Shown piece by piece: positions 8,691 to 18,193 of a stretch of 64,000 nt of DNA; position 1 is the stretch's first letter, and the number at the start of each line of letters is the position of its first letter. The translations under genes were made by a program, and so were the position numbers. The DNA is from Kosakonia radicincitans DSM 16656. GTDB taxonomy: Bacteria; Pseudomonadota; Gammaproteobacteria; Enterobacterales; Enterobacteriaceae. The notes under the pieces are model-generated. The model saw nothing but the letters and a program-made list of their open reading frames with translations. It was not told the origin of the DNA and ran no database searches. Location of the stretch: contig NZ_CP018016.1 of the NCBI RefSeq assembly GCF_000280495.2, positions 3,844,001 through 3,908,000 of the forward strand, given 5' to 3'.

Positions 8691-10010
8691 TTATTGTATC
8701 CCATTGTTTTTCAAGGCCACTCGCTCGGCAATTTTGAGGAAAGGCAGGTAAAAGAATACACCAAAGACAATGATGATCAACTGCACCACCACCGCCCGCC
8801 AGTCACCCGCCGTTGCCAGCCAGGCGCTGAGAATCGGCGGTGTCGTCCAAGGGATCATCACCACGCAGCGCGACATCCAGCCCAGCGTTGTACAGAGCCA
8901 GGCAAACCAGATGCCAAGCGCGGGCAGCAGCACAAACGGGATCATCAGCGGCAGGTTGAATACGATCGGCAAGCCGAAAATCACCGGCTCGTTAATATTA
9001 AACAGCCCCGGCGAAATGGCGAGGCGCGCCACCTGCTTCGCCGATTGCTGTTTCGCAAAGAGAAAGATGGCGATCAGCAGGGAAATAGTACTGCCGGTGC
9101 CGCCAATCATGCCAAAGGTCGGAACGAAGATATTGTTGATGATATGCGGGATCGGCTGCCCGTTGGCAAAAGCCAGCATATTTTCGTTGGTGTTGATCAG
9201 CAAAAGCGGCTCCAGGATCACGCCGTTGACCACCGTCTGGTGGATGCCCAGCGTAAACAGGAAGTTGCCGAAGCTATAAATAAACAGTGTGCCCGGCAGG
9301 CTGGTGTTGATCTGCCGCAGCGGTTGCTGGATAAGCGTGGTGATCAGGTGGATCAAATCGGTGTGGAGAAGATTTGCCAGCAGCGCGGCAACGATGGCAA
9401 ACAGCGACAGGGTAATAATGGCCGGGATCAGCGAGGAAAAAGATTGCCCTACCGCTGCAGGCACATTCTCGCCCAGCGAAATTGAAAACCGTTTCACGCC
9501 AGCGACACGGATAAATAGCTCGGTGGAGAGCAGCCCGATAATCACCCCGGCAAAAATCCCGGTCGAGCCGATGTTAGTGAAAGCCAGCATCTGCGTCACG
9601 CTGACCGTGGCTTTCGCGCCCACCGGCACCACCTCAAGTTGCATCGGCATCATGATAATAAAGCTGGACAGCGCAATGACCACCGCCGACACCGGGTTGC
9701 CAAAGTTCTTATTGCGCGCCAGTGACCAGGCCGTCATCGGCGCGATCAGTAGCGCGGCAATATTCAGCGTTCCGTTGATCACCGCTTCGCCCCATACTTT
9801 AAAACGCGCCAGCATCTCCCCTTCCAGCACCCAGGGGAAAATGACGTTGTTGATCAGCACCGCCAATCCGGCAAGGATAAAAATCGGCATCACTGCCGCA
9901 AAGGCGTCGCGCAGGGAACGCAGGTGCACCTGGTTTGCCAGGCGGGCAGAAAAATCGACGAACTTATCGACGAATGACTGCATATTCGGCGTGATTTTAG
10001 TTTCAGACAT
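8691..10010 (-). CDS. PTS sugar transporter subunit IIC, cellobiose/lactose (CelB) family
   Basis: A 439-residue polytopic inner-membrane protein with about ten hydrophobic segments and the EIIC-Lac pattern, including NINEPVIFGLPIVFNLPLMIP near residues 335-355, in which NEP is the conserved sugar-binding region. It should import a beta-glucoside as its phosphate. No EIIA or EIIB gene accompanies it, so phosphoryl transfer must use EIIA/EIIB proteins encoded elsewhere. GAGAGGA lies upstream of the ATG. It follows the phospho-beta-glucosidase gene by 24 bp in the same operon. Confidence 0.9.
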   Translation of the reverse strand: MSETKITPNMQSFVDKFVDFSARLANQVHLRSLRDAFAAVMPIFILAGLAVLINNVIFPWVLEGEMLARFKVWGEAVINGTLNIAALLIAPMTAWSLARNKNFGNPVSAVVIALSSFIIMMPMQLEVVPVGAKATVSVTQMLAFTNIGSTGIFAGVIIGLLSTELFIRVAGVKRFSISLGENVPAAVGQSFSSLIPAIITLSLFAIVAALLANLLHTDLIHLITTLIQQPLRQINTSLPGTLFIYSFGNFLFTLGIHQTVVNGVILEPLLLINTNENMLAFANGQPIPHIINNIFVPTFGMIGGTGSTISLLIAIFLFAKQQSAKQVARLAISPGLFNINEPVIFGLPIVFNLPLMIPFVLLPALGIWFAWLCTTLGWMSRCVVMIPWTTPPILSAWLATAGDWRAVVVQLIIIVFGVFFYLPFLKIAERVALKNNGIQ

Positions 10011-10034
10011 AGCGCTGTCCTCTCAATCAATGTG

Positions 10035-11411
10035 TTACATGTCGCGCCCGTTACTGCGGATCACCTGTTGCAGCCAGCGATAACTCTTCTTCGGTACGCG
10101 TTTCATATCTTTCAGATCGTGATTTTCCCGGTTCACATACACCACGCCGTAGCGCTTACGCATATCGCCCTGTGAACTAAGAATGTCGATTAAGCCCCAG
10201 CCGAGATAGCCAATCACCTGTGCACCATCAATGAAAATGGCATCCTGCATCGCCTGGATATGGTCGCGGTGGTAGGCAATACGGTAGTCGTCATCGATGG
10301 GATTTACGCCGTCCCACTCTTCAATCACACCAATGCCGTTTTCAATCGGGAACACCGGCAAGCGCCAGTCGTTGTAGTAACGGGTGATAATGGCGCGAAA
10401 ACCAAGGGGATCGATTTGCCAGCCCCATTCGGTGGCTTCAAGGTACGGGTTGGCTTTATCGCCCTGTTGCAGGTAGTAGTTGACCGGGGTTTCTGGCGAG
10501 ATGGCGTCGCTATCAAGGGTTTTACTGGCGTAATAGCTGAACGCCATAAAGTCGTTTTTCACGCGGGCGATTTGCGCCAGATCCTCATCGCGATAGATAT
10601 CGCGGAAACCTTCGCGATCGACGACCGCCAGCACTTCCGGGCTGTAGCCCTGCCCGGCAAACACCCTCAGCAAATTCTGGTTGAGAAACTCGTCATACTG
10701 GGTCGCGCAAAAAACATCGCGCGGCTTGCAGGTTGCCGGATAAATCAGTTGATGCGCCAGCATGCCGCCCATCAGGCGTCCGGGTTGTGTCTCATGCAGA
10801 TAGTGGGTGAGCAGCACATGCGACATCATCACGTGATGCTGGATCTGATACAGCTCGCGCAGGGTTTTCTCGCCGTTGATATAGCCGCCCACCTGGAACG
10901 CGCCCGGCATGTGGTAGATGTTCTGCTCATTGAAGGTCAGCCAGAACTTCACCCGGCTGCCGAAGCAATCGATCATTTTTTTGCCGTAGCGCACAAAGGC
11001 GTCCTGCACATGTCGATCGGCAAAACCGTTGTACTGCTGCGCCAGTGCCAGCGGCATATCAAAGTGGTAGAGACACACCATCGGTTCGATGCCGCGCGCC
11101 AGCAGATCGTCAATAAAGCGGTCGTAAAACGCGATCCCCTCTTCGTTGAACTCACCGTCGCCCTGCGGGCAAACGCGGCTCCAGGCAATCTGGAAACGGT
11201 AACAGTTCATGCCCAGATCCTGCATCAGATCGAAATCTTCGCGGTAGCGGTGGTAAGAATCGGTGGCGACTTTCCAGTCTGAGGCAAATTCGCTGGCTTC
11301 ACGGATGTCATATACCGACATCCCTTTCCCGCCCTCATTCCATGCCCCTTCAGTCTGCATGCTGGAAACGGAATTCCCCCACAGGAAGCCAGTCGGTAAC
11401 GTTTTGCTCAT
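10035..11411 (-). CDS. 6-phospho-beta-glucosidase (glycoside hydrolase family 1)
   Basis: A 458-residue cytosolic GH1 enzyme. The acid/base glutamate is in LTFNEQN (about residue 168) and the nucleophile in FPIENGIG (about residue 359); LPTGFLWGNSVSSMQTEGAW is the usual family start. It hydrolyses a beta-glucoside 6-phosphate delivered by the PTS. I chose the ATG at 11411 (GGAG nine bases upstream), since the earlier ATG at 11435 sits inside a palindromic operator. First gene of a three-gene operon with EIIC and GntR. Distinct in sequence from the two GH1 enzymes at 37-40 kb. Confidence 0.92.
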   Translation of the reverse strand: MSKTLPTGFLWGNSVSSMQTEGAWNEGGKGMSVYDIREASEFASDWKVATDSYHRYREDFDLMQDLGMNCYRFQIAWSRVCPQGDGEFNEEGIAFYDRFIDDLLARGIEPMVCLYHFDMPLALAQQYNGFADRHVQDAFVRYGKKMIDCFGSRVKFWLTFNEQNIYHMPGAFQVGGYINGEKTLRELYQIQHHVMMSHVLLTHYLHETQPGRLMGGMLAHQLIYPATCKPRDVFCATQYDEFLNQNLLRVFAGQGYSPEVLAVVDREGFRDIYRDEDLAQIARVKNDFMAFSYYASKTLDSDAISPETPVNYYLQQGDKANPYLEATEWGWQIDPLGFRAIITRYYNDWRLPVFPIENGIGVIEEWDGVNPIDDDYRIAYHRDHIQAMQDAIFIDGAQVIGYLGWGLIDILSSQGDMRKRYGVVYVNRENHDLKDMKRVPKKSYRWLQQVIRSNGRDM

Positions 11412-11423
11412 CGCGCTTTCTCC

Positions 11424-11458
11424 ATGACTAGTCATTTAATGAATATGACTAGTCATAT
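11424..11458. promoter_or_regulatory. Tandem GntR-type operator
   Basis: Two copies of the perfect 12-bp palindrome ATGACTAGTCAT occupy 11424-11435 and 11445-11456, centres 21 bp apart, which is two helical turns. The upstream copy extends to a 16-bp palindrome (11443-11458). They lie 12-45 bp before the phospho-beta-glucosidase start. This matches the even-spaced operators of HutC-type GntR repressors and suits repression by the regulator encoded at the operon's end. Confidence 0.78.
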
Positions 11459-11539
11459 AGATAACGGCGAAAAAATGGGCAAAGAAAGATGTGCAGATTT
11501 GTGATGGTTTTCGAAAGATTTACCGAATAACAGCATAAG

Positions 11540-11627
11540 TAGGCCGAATAAGACGTAGCCGCCATCCGGCGTTTTTTGGCCAGTGGTGCCACGATTGCCG
11601 GATGACGCTAATGCTTATCCGGCCTAC
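11540..11627. repeat. REP pair (BIME)
   Basis: Units at 11540-11570 (TAGGCCGAATAAGACGTAGC ... CCATCCGGC) and 11597-11627 (GCCGGATGACGCTAATGCTT ... CCGGCCTAC) in inverted order. They lie downstream of the aldo/keto reductase gene and upstream of the GntR-controlled operon. Confidence 0.85.
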
Positions 11628-11650
11628 GGGGTGTGGTGAACGGATTTAAA

Positions 11651-12691
11651 TTACTGCTGTTTTAACTGATTACGACGATACTCGCCCTGGCGCTCCAACA
11701 TCCAGCCAGGATACTCGCGGGGCAGCGCGCTTACGGCGTCAAGCTGTTGCAGCTCATCTTCACTTAAACGAATCGCGGTGGCCGCAAGGTTGTCATCCAG
11801 TTGTTCCTGCCGTTTAGCGCCAATGATCACGCTACTGACTACCGGCTGATGCAGCAGCCAGGCCAGCGCGATTTGCGCTACCGAAACGCCTTTACTGTCG
11901 GCAATGGTGCGCATCACATCCACGCAGTCAAAGGCGCGATCTTTGTTCACCGGCGGGAAATCAAACTCCAGCCGACGACCGCCCGCTTCCCCATTGCCAT
12001 CGCGATCGTATTTACCGCTCAGCAAACCGCCGGCCAGCGGGCTCCAGACCATCAACCCGACGCCTTCGCTCTGCATCATCGGCACCAGCTCGCGTTCCAG
12101 ATCGCGACCGGCAATGGTGTAGTAGGCCTGCAACGAGGCAAAACGCGCCAGCCCAAGCCGTTCGGAAATCCCCAGCGCCTTGGTAATCTGCCACGCCGCC
12201 CAGTTAGAGACGCCGATATAGCGTACATGCCCGTGCTGCACCAGATTATCCAGCGCGTAGAGTGTCTCTTCGATCGGCGTAGCCGGATCAAAACCGTGCA
12301 GTTGGTAGAGATCGATATGATCGAGCTGCAAGCGACGCAGGCTCTCTTTCACGCTGTTGATAATGTGATAGCGCGAACTACCGCGCGAGTTCACCCCGGC
12401 GGTGCCGGTTTCACCAAACACTTTGGTGGCGACAACCACGTTTTCACGCGGGACTTTCAGATTCTTCAGCGCCTGGCCGGTGATCTCTTCCGAGCGCCCT
12501 TCAGAATAAACATTGGCGGTGTCGATAAAGTTAATGCCCGCATCAAGTGCGCGGCCAATCAACTGCTCCGCCTGCGCCTGCTGTAGCTGGCCGATTTTGC
12601 CCCACATTCCGCCTTCGCCGCCGAAGGTCATGGTGCCGAGGCATAACTCAGAAACAAACAGTCCGGTATTACCCAATTTTTGATAGCGCAT
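11651..12691 (-). CDS. Aldo/keto reductase (NADPH-dependent oxidoreductase)
   Basis: A 346-residue TIM-barrel oxidoreductase. The catalytic tetrad is visible: Asp and Tyr in FIDTANVYSEGRSEE (about 57-62), Lys in VVATKVFG and His in YQLHGFD. The C-terminal VIIGAKRQEQLDDNL is the nucleotide-binding loop region. It reduces aldehydes or ketones with NAD(P)H in the cytoplasm. GAGGAGA precedes the ATG. It stands apart from the efflux operon upstream by 100 bp and its own physiological substrate cannot be read from sequence. Confidence 0.9.
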   Translation of the reverse strand: MRYQKLGNTGLFVSELCLGTMTFGGEGGMWGKIGQLQQAQAEQLIGRALDAGINFIDTANVYSEGRSEEITGQALKNLKVPRENVVVATKVFGETGTAGVNSRGSSRYHIINSVKESLRRLQLDHIDLYQLHGFDPATPIEETLYALDNLVQHGHVRYIGVSNWAAWQITKALGISERLGLARFASLQAYYTIAGRDLERELVPMMQSEGVGLMVWSPLAGGLLSGKYDRDGNGEAGGRRLEFDFPPVNKDRAFDCVDVMRTIADSKGVSVAQIALAWLLHQPVVSSVIIGAKRQEQLDDNLAATAIRLSEDELQQLDAVSALPREYPGWMLERQGEYRRNQLKQQ

Positions 12692-12791
12692 GATGGCGTC
12701 TCCTCATCGGTTTAGTTGACGCAACAGTTATACGGAATCTTTTGGCAGGAGGAATGTGAGGATCCTGCCTGTTTCTTGCCCAATTCTCTGA

Positions 12792-14315
12792 TTATCCGCG
12801 AGGCGCATCACCAAAGACTTTGTAATCAGGCAGTTGCACATTTTGATACGGTTCCCAGCCGCCGCCGAGCGCCTTGTACAACGCCACGAGATCAAGGCTA
12901 CTCTGCACGCGCGCCTGCTCACGCTGCTGGCTGGCCTGCGCCAGCTGACGCTGCGCATCCAGCACGTCGATAAAGCTGGCGATCCCTTTACGGTAGCTGT
13001 CGCTGGCAAGGTCAAAAGCACTTTGCAGGGCGCTGATTGTTTTATCCAGCGCCGCTTCCCGCTGCTGATCGGCGCGATAGCTGACCAGCGCATTTTCCAC
13101 ATCGCCTAATGCGCTCAGTACCGTCTGGCGATAATTGATCACCCCCGCGCCCTGCTGCGCACGTGCCAGCTTAACGCTCGACACCAGCCGACCGCCCTGG
13201 AAGATCGGAATCGAAATCTGCGGGCCAAAGCTGTAGAAGTGGCTGCTCCAGTCGGTCAGCCAGTTGGTTTCACTGTTGCGCAGGCCAAACTGACCGCTCA
13301 GAGACAAGCTCGGGAATAGCTCAGCAACCGAAACACCAATCTGTGCCGTAGCGGCATGCAGGCTGGCCTCGGCTTCGCGCACATCCGGGCGACGACGCGC
13401 CAGCGTCGAAGGAATACCGGTCGGCACAACTTCCGGCAATGCTGGAAGCGGCTGCGCGTTACGCAGTTCGTCATCCAGCGCGCCCGGCGGTTTCCCCAGC
13501 AGGATCGCCAGCGCGTTCATCGCCTGGCGCTCCTGCGCCTGGTACTGTGGCAGTTGCGCCTCAAGATTACCGACCTGCGCACGGGCATTTTCCACATCCA
13601 TCTGCGGCGATAACCCGCCTTTCTGACGATTCTCTGTCAGGATAAAGGTCTGCTGCGCGCTGTCGATTTGCGTATTCAGCGTGGCGATGATGCCCTGCGC
13701 GCCGCGCAGCTGCAGCCAGGCGCGCGCCACTTCCGCTTCCAGCGACACCAGCGCGTCATTACGTTGTTCTATTGTCTGCTGTTGCTGCGCGGAGGCGGCT
13801 TCTACCTGACGGCGCACTTTACCCCACAGGTCCAGCTCCCACTGCGCATCAAAGCTACCCTGGTAGAGATTCACCGGCTGGGTTAACGCGCCCAGCGCAC
13901 CGCTGATGGCCGGATCGGCATTATCCAGTTGCCCGTAAACATCATGAGATTTCAGCTCACCTTCAAGGCCAAGCTGCTGACGCGTGGCTTTCAGCGAACC
14001 GTTGACCGACGGCAGAAGCGCGCCGCCAGCCTGATTGATTTGCTCGCGCGCCCCGGCAATTCGCAGCACGGTTTGTTGCAGCGACAGGTTACCGGCAATC
14101 GCCCGTTCAATCAGGCTGTTGAGTTGCGGTGACTGAAACGTGGTCCACCAGCGCGGGTTAAGCGCCTGCATGGAAACCTGTGACTTCACCGCACGGTCTC
14201 CCGGATCGTTCCAGCGCGCAGGCGTTTGCGGTTGTGGCGGCCGGTAATCAGGCCCCACGGCACAGCCTGCCAGCCACAGCGATAACAGGGTTACGGGAAA
14301 ACGACGCCACCTCAT
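12792..14315 (-). CDS. Outer-membrane efflux lipoprotein (NodT/OprM family)
   Basis: A 507-residue TolC-like outer-membrane factor with a lipoprotein signal (lipobox LAGC, cysteine at about 18), two OEP repeats (about 60-265 and 275-475) rich in alternating small and polar residues, and the family start CAVGPDYRPP. It completes a tripartite pump with the EmrB-type permease and EmrA-type adaptor encoded upstream. It starts one base after the permease stop, so translation is coupled. E. coli EmrAB uses TolC instead; a dedicated channel here is typical of emr operons in environmental enterobacteria and pseudomonads. Confidence 0.92.
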   Translation of the reverse strand: MRWRRFPVTLLSLWLAGCAVGPDYRPPQPQTPARWNDPGDRAVKSQVSMQALNPRWWTTFQSPQLNSLIERAIAGNLSLQQTVLRIAGAREQINQAGGALLPSVNGSLKATRQQLGLEGELKSHDVYGQLDNADPAISGALGALTQPVNLYQGSFDAQWELDLWGKVRRQVEAASAQQQQTIEQRNDALVSLEAEVARAWLQLRGAQGIIATLNTQIDSAQQTFILTENRQKGGLSPQMDVENARAQVGNLEAQLPQYQAQERQAMNALAILLGKPPGALDDELRNAQPLPALPEVVPTGIPSTLARRRPDVREAEASLHAATAQIGVSVAELFPSLSLSGQFGLRNSETNWLTDWSSHFYSFGPQISIPIFQGGRLVSSVKLARAQQGAGVINYRQTVLSALGDVENALVSYRADQQREAALDKTISALQSAFDLASDSYRKGIASFIDVLDAQRQLAQASQQREQARVQSSLDLVALYKALGGGWEPYQNVQLPDYKVFGDAPRG

Positions 14316-14316
14316 A

Positions 14317-15888
14317 TTAATGTGCTCCTGCGCTGCCTTCGCTTTTGATCGGCGAAAGCAATAGACAAAATGGAATCAATAACAGCGCGACCACGCTCAA
14401 AATTGTAAAAACATCGATGTACGCCAGAAAACGCGACTGGGCGACCATCGCTTTGTACATCTGTCCGTTGGCGCTGGAAAGCGGATCGCCCAACAGACTG
14501 GTGAAATTGCGAATCGCCTCGGCAGTCTGGCGCAACGCCAGCTGAAATTGCTCATTAAACGGGGAGGTATGTTCCGACAAATGCGACATATGCGCCTGCG
14601 AGCGCTCTGTGATGGCAGCCGTGGAGAGCGAAATGCCGATCGAGCCTGCCACGTTACGGAACATGGTAAACAACGCGGCGGCATCCGCATTGAGTTCGCG
14701 CGGCGTGGAGATAAAAGCAATGGTGGTGAGCGGCACAAACAGGAAGCCAAGCCCGATGGATTGCGCGCTGCGAAAAAGCACTAACGTTTCGAAATCGATA
14801 TCCGGCGTCAGCGTACGCGACCACCAGAATGAGGCTGCGAGGCAGCAAAAGCCGAAGGCGATAATCCAGCGCGTCTGCACTATCGGCATCAGCTTCAGTA
14901 CCAGCGGAATGGTCATCACAATCAGCACCGCGCCGGGCGACAGCACCAGCCCGGACCAGGTAGCGGTATAGCCGAGATCCTGCTGCGCCAGTTGCGGGAT
15001 CACCACCGAGCTGCCATACAGAATCATCGCCATGCCCGCCATCAGCAGGCTGGAGACGGTAAAGTTTTTGTCCGCCATGCAGCGCAAATCCACTACCGGC
15101 TTTTTGGCGTAGAGCAGCCAGTAGATTGCGCCGACAATCCCCACCGCCGTCAGCACCGCGAAAATGCGGGTGAAATCTGACGCGAACCAGTCTTCATCTT
15201 CACCGCGATCGAGCATCACTTGCAGGCAGCCCAAACCCAGCGCAATCAGCCCAATCCCTGGCCAGTCGATAGTCAGTTTTTGCTTCGATTTCCGCTCCCA
15301 TGGTGGATCTTCCAGCAACTGGTAGATCGCCAGCACGGTGATAATACCCACCGGAATATTGATGAAGAACACCCAGCGCCAGGAGTAGTTATCGGTGATC
15401 CAGCCGCCCAGCGTCGGCCCCATTACCGGCGCGACAATGATGGCAATCGACGACAGGCCAAACGCTTTACCGCGATCCTCCGGCTTAAAGTAATCCAGCA
15501 ACACCGACTGCTGCGTCGGCTGCAGGCCGCCGCCAAAAAAGCCCTGCAAAATACGAAACAGGATGATCTGCCACAGCTCAGTCGCAATGCCGCAGAGAAA
15601 TGAGCAGACGGTGAACATCACAATGCAGATAAGGAAAAACTGTTTGCGGCCAAACGTCCGGCTGAGAAAGGCCGAAATCGGCAGCACAATACCGTTCGCC
15701 ACCAGGTAGCTGGTCAGAACCCATGTCGATTCGTCGTAGCTGGCCGACAGCGAACCGGCAACGTGCGGCAGCGCCACGTTAACAATCGTGGTGTCGAGGA
15801 TCTCCATAAACACCGCGAGCGTAACCACCCATGCCACGGCCCACGGGTTGCTGGCGGGTCGCCAGTTTTCGTGGCTGTGATCGGTCAT
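14317..15888 (-). CDS. MFS drug exporter, DHA2 family (EmrB-type, 14 TM)
   Basis: A 523-residue inner-membrane H+-antiporter with about fourteen hydrophobic segments. It shows the family-specific MEILDTTIVNVALPHVAGSL in helix 1, motif A near LSRTFGRKQFFLICI and motif C near GPTLGGWITDNYSWRW. It exports hydrophobic drugs through the adaptor and outer-membrane channel encoded beside it. Its ATG overlaps the adaptor's stop codon by four bases (ATGA). Middle gene of the operon. Substrates are unknown. Confidence 0.93.
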   Translation of the reverse strand: MTDHSHENWRPASNPWAVAWVVTLAVFMEILDTTIVNVALPHVAGSLSASYDESTWVLTSYLVANGIVLPISAFLSRTFGRKQFFLICIVMFTVCSFLCGIATELWQIILFRILQGFFGGGLQPTQQSVLLDYFKPEDRGKAFGLSSIAIIVAPVMGPTLGGWITDNYSWRWVFFINIPVGIITVLAIYQLLEDPPWERKSKQKLTIDWPGIGLIALGLGCLQVMLDRGEDEDWFASDFTRIFAVLTAVGIVGAIYWLLYAKKPVVDLRCMADKNFTVSSLLMAGMAMILYGSSVVIPQLAQQDLGYTATWSGLVLSPGAVLIVMTIPLVLKLMPIVQTRWIIAFGFCCLAASFWWSRTLTPDIDFETLVLFRSAQSIGLGFLFVPLTTIAFISTPRELNADAAALFTMFRNVAGSIGISLSTAAITERSQAHMSHLSEHTSPFNEQFQLALRQTAEAIRNFTSLLGDPLSSANGQMYKAMVAQSRFLAYIDVFTILSVVALLLIPFCLLLSPIKSEGSAGAH

Positions 15889-16982
15889 TCCAGCGTTACC
15901 TTCGGTTCGACGGAGAGACCCAGCGGCAATGGCTTATTCGCATCCAGCCCTTTATCAATGACGATTTTCACCGGCACGCGCTGCACGATTTTGACAAAGT
16001 TACCGGTGGCATTTTCTGACGGGAAAGCAGCAAATTTCGAACCGCTGCCCTGCTGGATACTGTCGATGTGCCCTTCCAGCTGCAGATCCGGCCAGGCATC
16101 GACTTTGATGCTCACTTTATTGCCCGGACGCATCCGCTCAAGCTGCGACTCTTTGAAATTGGCCACCACCCAGATTTCCGGCGACACCAGCGAGAACAGT
16201 GCCGTGCCGGCCTGCACCAGCGTACCGTTCTGGACGTTACGTTTGGTGACAAAGCCATCGAACGGCGCGCGGACTTCCGTCCATGAGAGATTCAGTTCCG
16301 CCGTTTCCAGTTGCGCTTTCGCCTGCGCGACCTGCTGCTGGCGCGCCTCAACGTTGGTCTCCTGCTGACGGATTTGCAGTTGCACCTGCTCCGCTACTTC
16401 CAACTGGGCGCGGGCACTGGCAAGCTGCGCCTGCGCGCTACGCAACTGGGCGTTGGCGCTGTCGATATTTTGCTGCGTGGTTGCACGGGGATCGACGCCG
16501 CGCTGACGACGGTAAGCGGCTTCGGCATTCGCCAGATCCGCCTGTGCTTTCAGTACCTGCGCCTTCGCTTCATCGCGCTGTGCGGGGTACTGCACTTTTG
16601 AGAGTTCGAGTTGCGCCTGCGCCTGGTGCAGTTGCGCCGTTGCCAGCCCTAACTGCGCCTGTGCCTGATCGCGCTGCGCGGTGGCATCGCGGGGATCGAT
16701 AACCACCAGTAAATCGCCCTTCTTCACCCGCTGGTTATCTTTGACCCGCAACTCGGTAACGTAACCGGCAACTTTCGGCGCAACAGTGACCGCATCGCCA
16801 TCGGTGAAGGCATCATCGGTACTCTCTTCGTTACGGGTTAAAAACCACCATACCAGCGCGACGATCACCATCACGCCAACCATAATGGCGAGGATAATCA
16901 GCGGTTTCTTTCCGGGGCGTTTACGGGTGTCGTCATTATTATTTTCCTGAACATCGTCAGGAGAGGTTGTGTTTTCTGCCAT
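15885..16982 (-). CDS. HlyD/EmrA-family membrane fusion protein
   Basis: A 365-residue periplasmic adaptor: cytoplasmic N-terminus rich in Asn/Asp, one membrane helix (PLIILAIMVGVMVIVALVWW, about 28-47), a barrel-sandwich half, a long alanine/glutamine-rich coiled-coil hairpin (about 105-225) and the second lipoyl/beta-barrel part. It bridges the DHA2 permease to the outer-membrane factor. First gene of the operon; no MarR-type repressor is adjacent, so its control is not evident from the 100 bp upstream. Confidence 0.92.
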   Translation of the reverse strand: MAENTTSPDDVQENNNDDTRKRPGKKPLIILAIMVGVMVIVALVWWFLTRNEESTDDAFTDGDAVTVAPKVAGYVTELRVKDNQRVKKGDLLVVIDPRDATAQRDQAQAQLGLATAQLHQAQAQLELSKVQYPAQRDEAKAQVLKAQADLANAEAAYRRQRGVDPRATTQQNIDSANAQLRSAQAQLASARAQLEVAEQVQLQIRQQETNVEARQQQVAQAKAQLETAELNLSWTEVRAPFDGFVTKRNVQNGTLVQAGTALFSLVSPEIWVVANFKESQLERMRPGNKVSIKVDAWPDLQLEGHIDSIQQGSGSKFAAFPSENATGNFVKIVQRVPVKIVIDKGLDANKPLPLGLSVEPKVTLE

Positions 16983-17083
16983 AGTATCGCAACGGTCCTG
17001 TCAGGTAACGGCGCCAGGGATGCACCGTTACCTAAAGTTAGGCGGTTGCTATACATTTTCCAGGATAAACTGACAAATCAGCA

Positions 17084-18193
17084 CTATCTGAATAAGAGTA
17101 ATCCGTATCCGACGGCCGCAGCCCACAGCAACATCGGCAAGGAATAGAGGTGAAAGCGCCACCAGATACGGCGATCGTTCGCCATCCGCAGCGCAATAAG
17201 GTTCGCCAGCGAACCGGGCAATAAACCAAAACCGCCAACGTTCACCGCCCAGGCCAGCAAGGTATCCGGTGGAACATAGTTGAGCAGCAAAATGGTGGCG
17301 GGCACGTTACTGATAAATTGCGACAAACCAATGGCCGCAAGCCACAGGCCCGAAGGTGAAAGCTGACTGGTGCTGGTCAGCACGCTGTGAAGCGCCGGAA
17401 GCTGTATTAGCAGATGCACATCGATAAACATGGCAATAAAGACCAGCAGCAATGTCCAGTCAACGCTCAGCACCACGCGACGCGCCAGCAGCAGAAAACC
17501 GACCGCGATCAGCCCCAGCCCCCACAGCTCCTGCTTTAGCTCCAGCGCGGTAATAAAGACGAGGTAAAACGCGAGACAACTCCATACCAGGCGCGGTTGC
17601 CAGTCGGCAGTCTGCGCGCCGCTGTGGTAGTTAAGCTTTTTATTGGGAAAACAAAACCAGCACAGCGCCAACAATGTTGCCATCATCACCAACGCCAGCG
17701 GCGTCATCTGCCAGATAAACGCAGGGAATGAGAGGCCGGAGCGCCCCCATAATAAGATGTTTTGCGGGTTGCCAATCGGCGTCAACAACGAACCGGCATT
17801 GACCGCCAGTGCTTCGAAGATGATTAGCCGGTTGACCGGGATTTCACACAGCTTCTTTAGCGTAATGGTCAGCGGCACCACAATAAACAGCGCCACATCG
17901 TTGGTTAAGAAGGTGGAGAGCAGCGCCGCCGCCAGCACCATAAACATCGCCAGGCGGCGTTCATTGTGAAAACGACGCACCATGCGCCGCCCGAGCACAT
18001 CGAAATAGCCGCTCAGCTCAACGCCCTTGGTCAGCAGCATCAGGCCGCTCAGGGTGATAATGGTGTGCCAATCAATTGCCCCTGGCCAACGCGCAGGCGC
18101 AAACGGAACGAAGAAGCAGAGCACAATGCCAATGATCAACAGCAGATGGAGAAAATGGTCGCGCGCCAGTGCGCGAAACAGCGGTATGTTCAT
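17084..18193 (-). CDS. ybiR: YbiR, ArsB/NhaD-type ion transporter superfamily membrane protein
   Basis: A 369-residue inner-membrane protein with about ten to eleven hydrophobic helices, including the conserved [20 protein letters not shown] motif of the ion-transporter superfamily (Na+/H+ antiporter, arsenite pump and citrate carriers). I start at the ATG of [10 protein letters not shown], which overlaps the mntR stop by four bases and matches E. coli YbiR; the frame stays open 69 codons further into mntR, but that part is a shadow. Coupling to mntR suggests a metal-related role, which is inference; the transported ion is unknown. Confidence 0.93.
   Translation of the reverse strand: MNIPLFRALARDHFLHLLLIIGIVLCFFVPFAPARWPGAIDWHTIITLSGLMLLTKGVELSGYFDVLGRRMVRRFHNERRLAMFMVLAAALLSTFLTNDVALFIVVPLTITLKKLCEIPVNRLIIFEALAVNAGSLLTPIGNPQNILLWGRSGLSFPAFIWQMTPLALVMMATLLALCWFCFPNKKLNYHSGAQTADWQPRLVWSCLAFYLVFITALELKQELWGLGLIAVGFLLLARRVVLSVDWTLLLVFIAMFIDVHLLIQLPALHSVLTSTSQLSPSGLWLAAIGLSQFISNVPATILLLNYVPPDTLLAWAVNVGGFGLLPGSLANLIALRMANDRRIWWRFHLYSLPMLLWAAAVGYGLLLFR

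Noticed and set aside
12744..12769. Inverted repeat GGCAGGA / TCCTGCC after the efflux lipoprotein gene as a terminator
   Set aside because: On the minus strand it is followed by AAAAG rather than a T-run, so it does not fit an intrinsic terminator for that operon.
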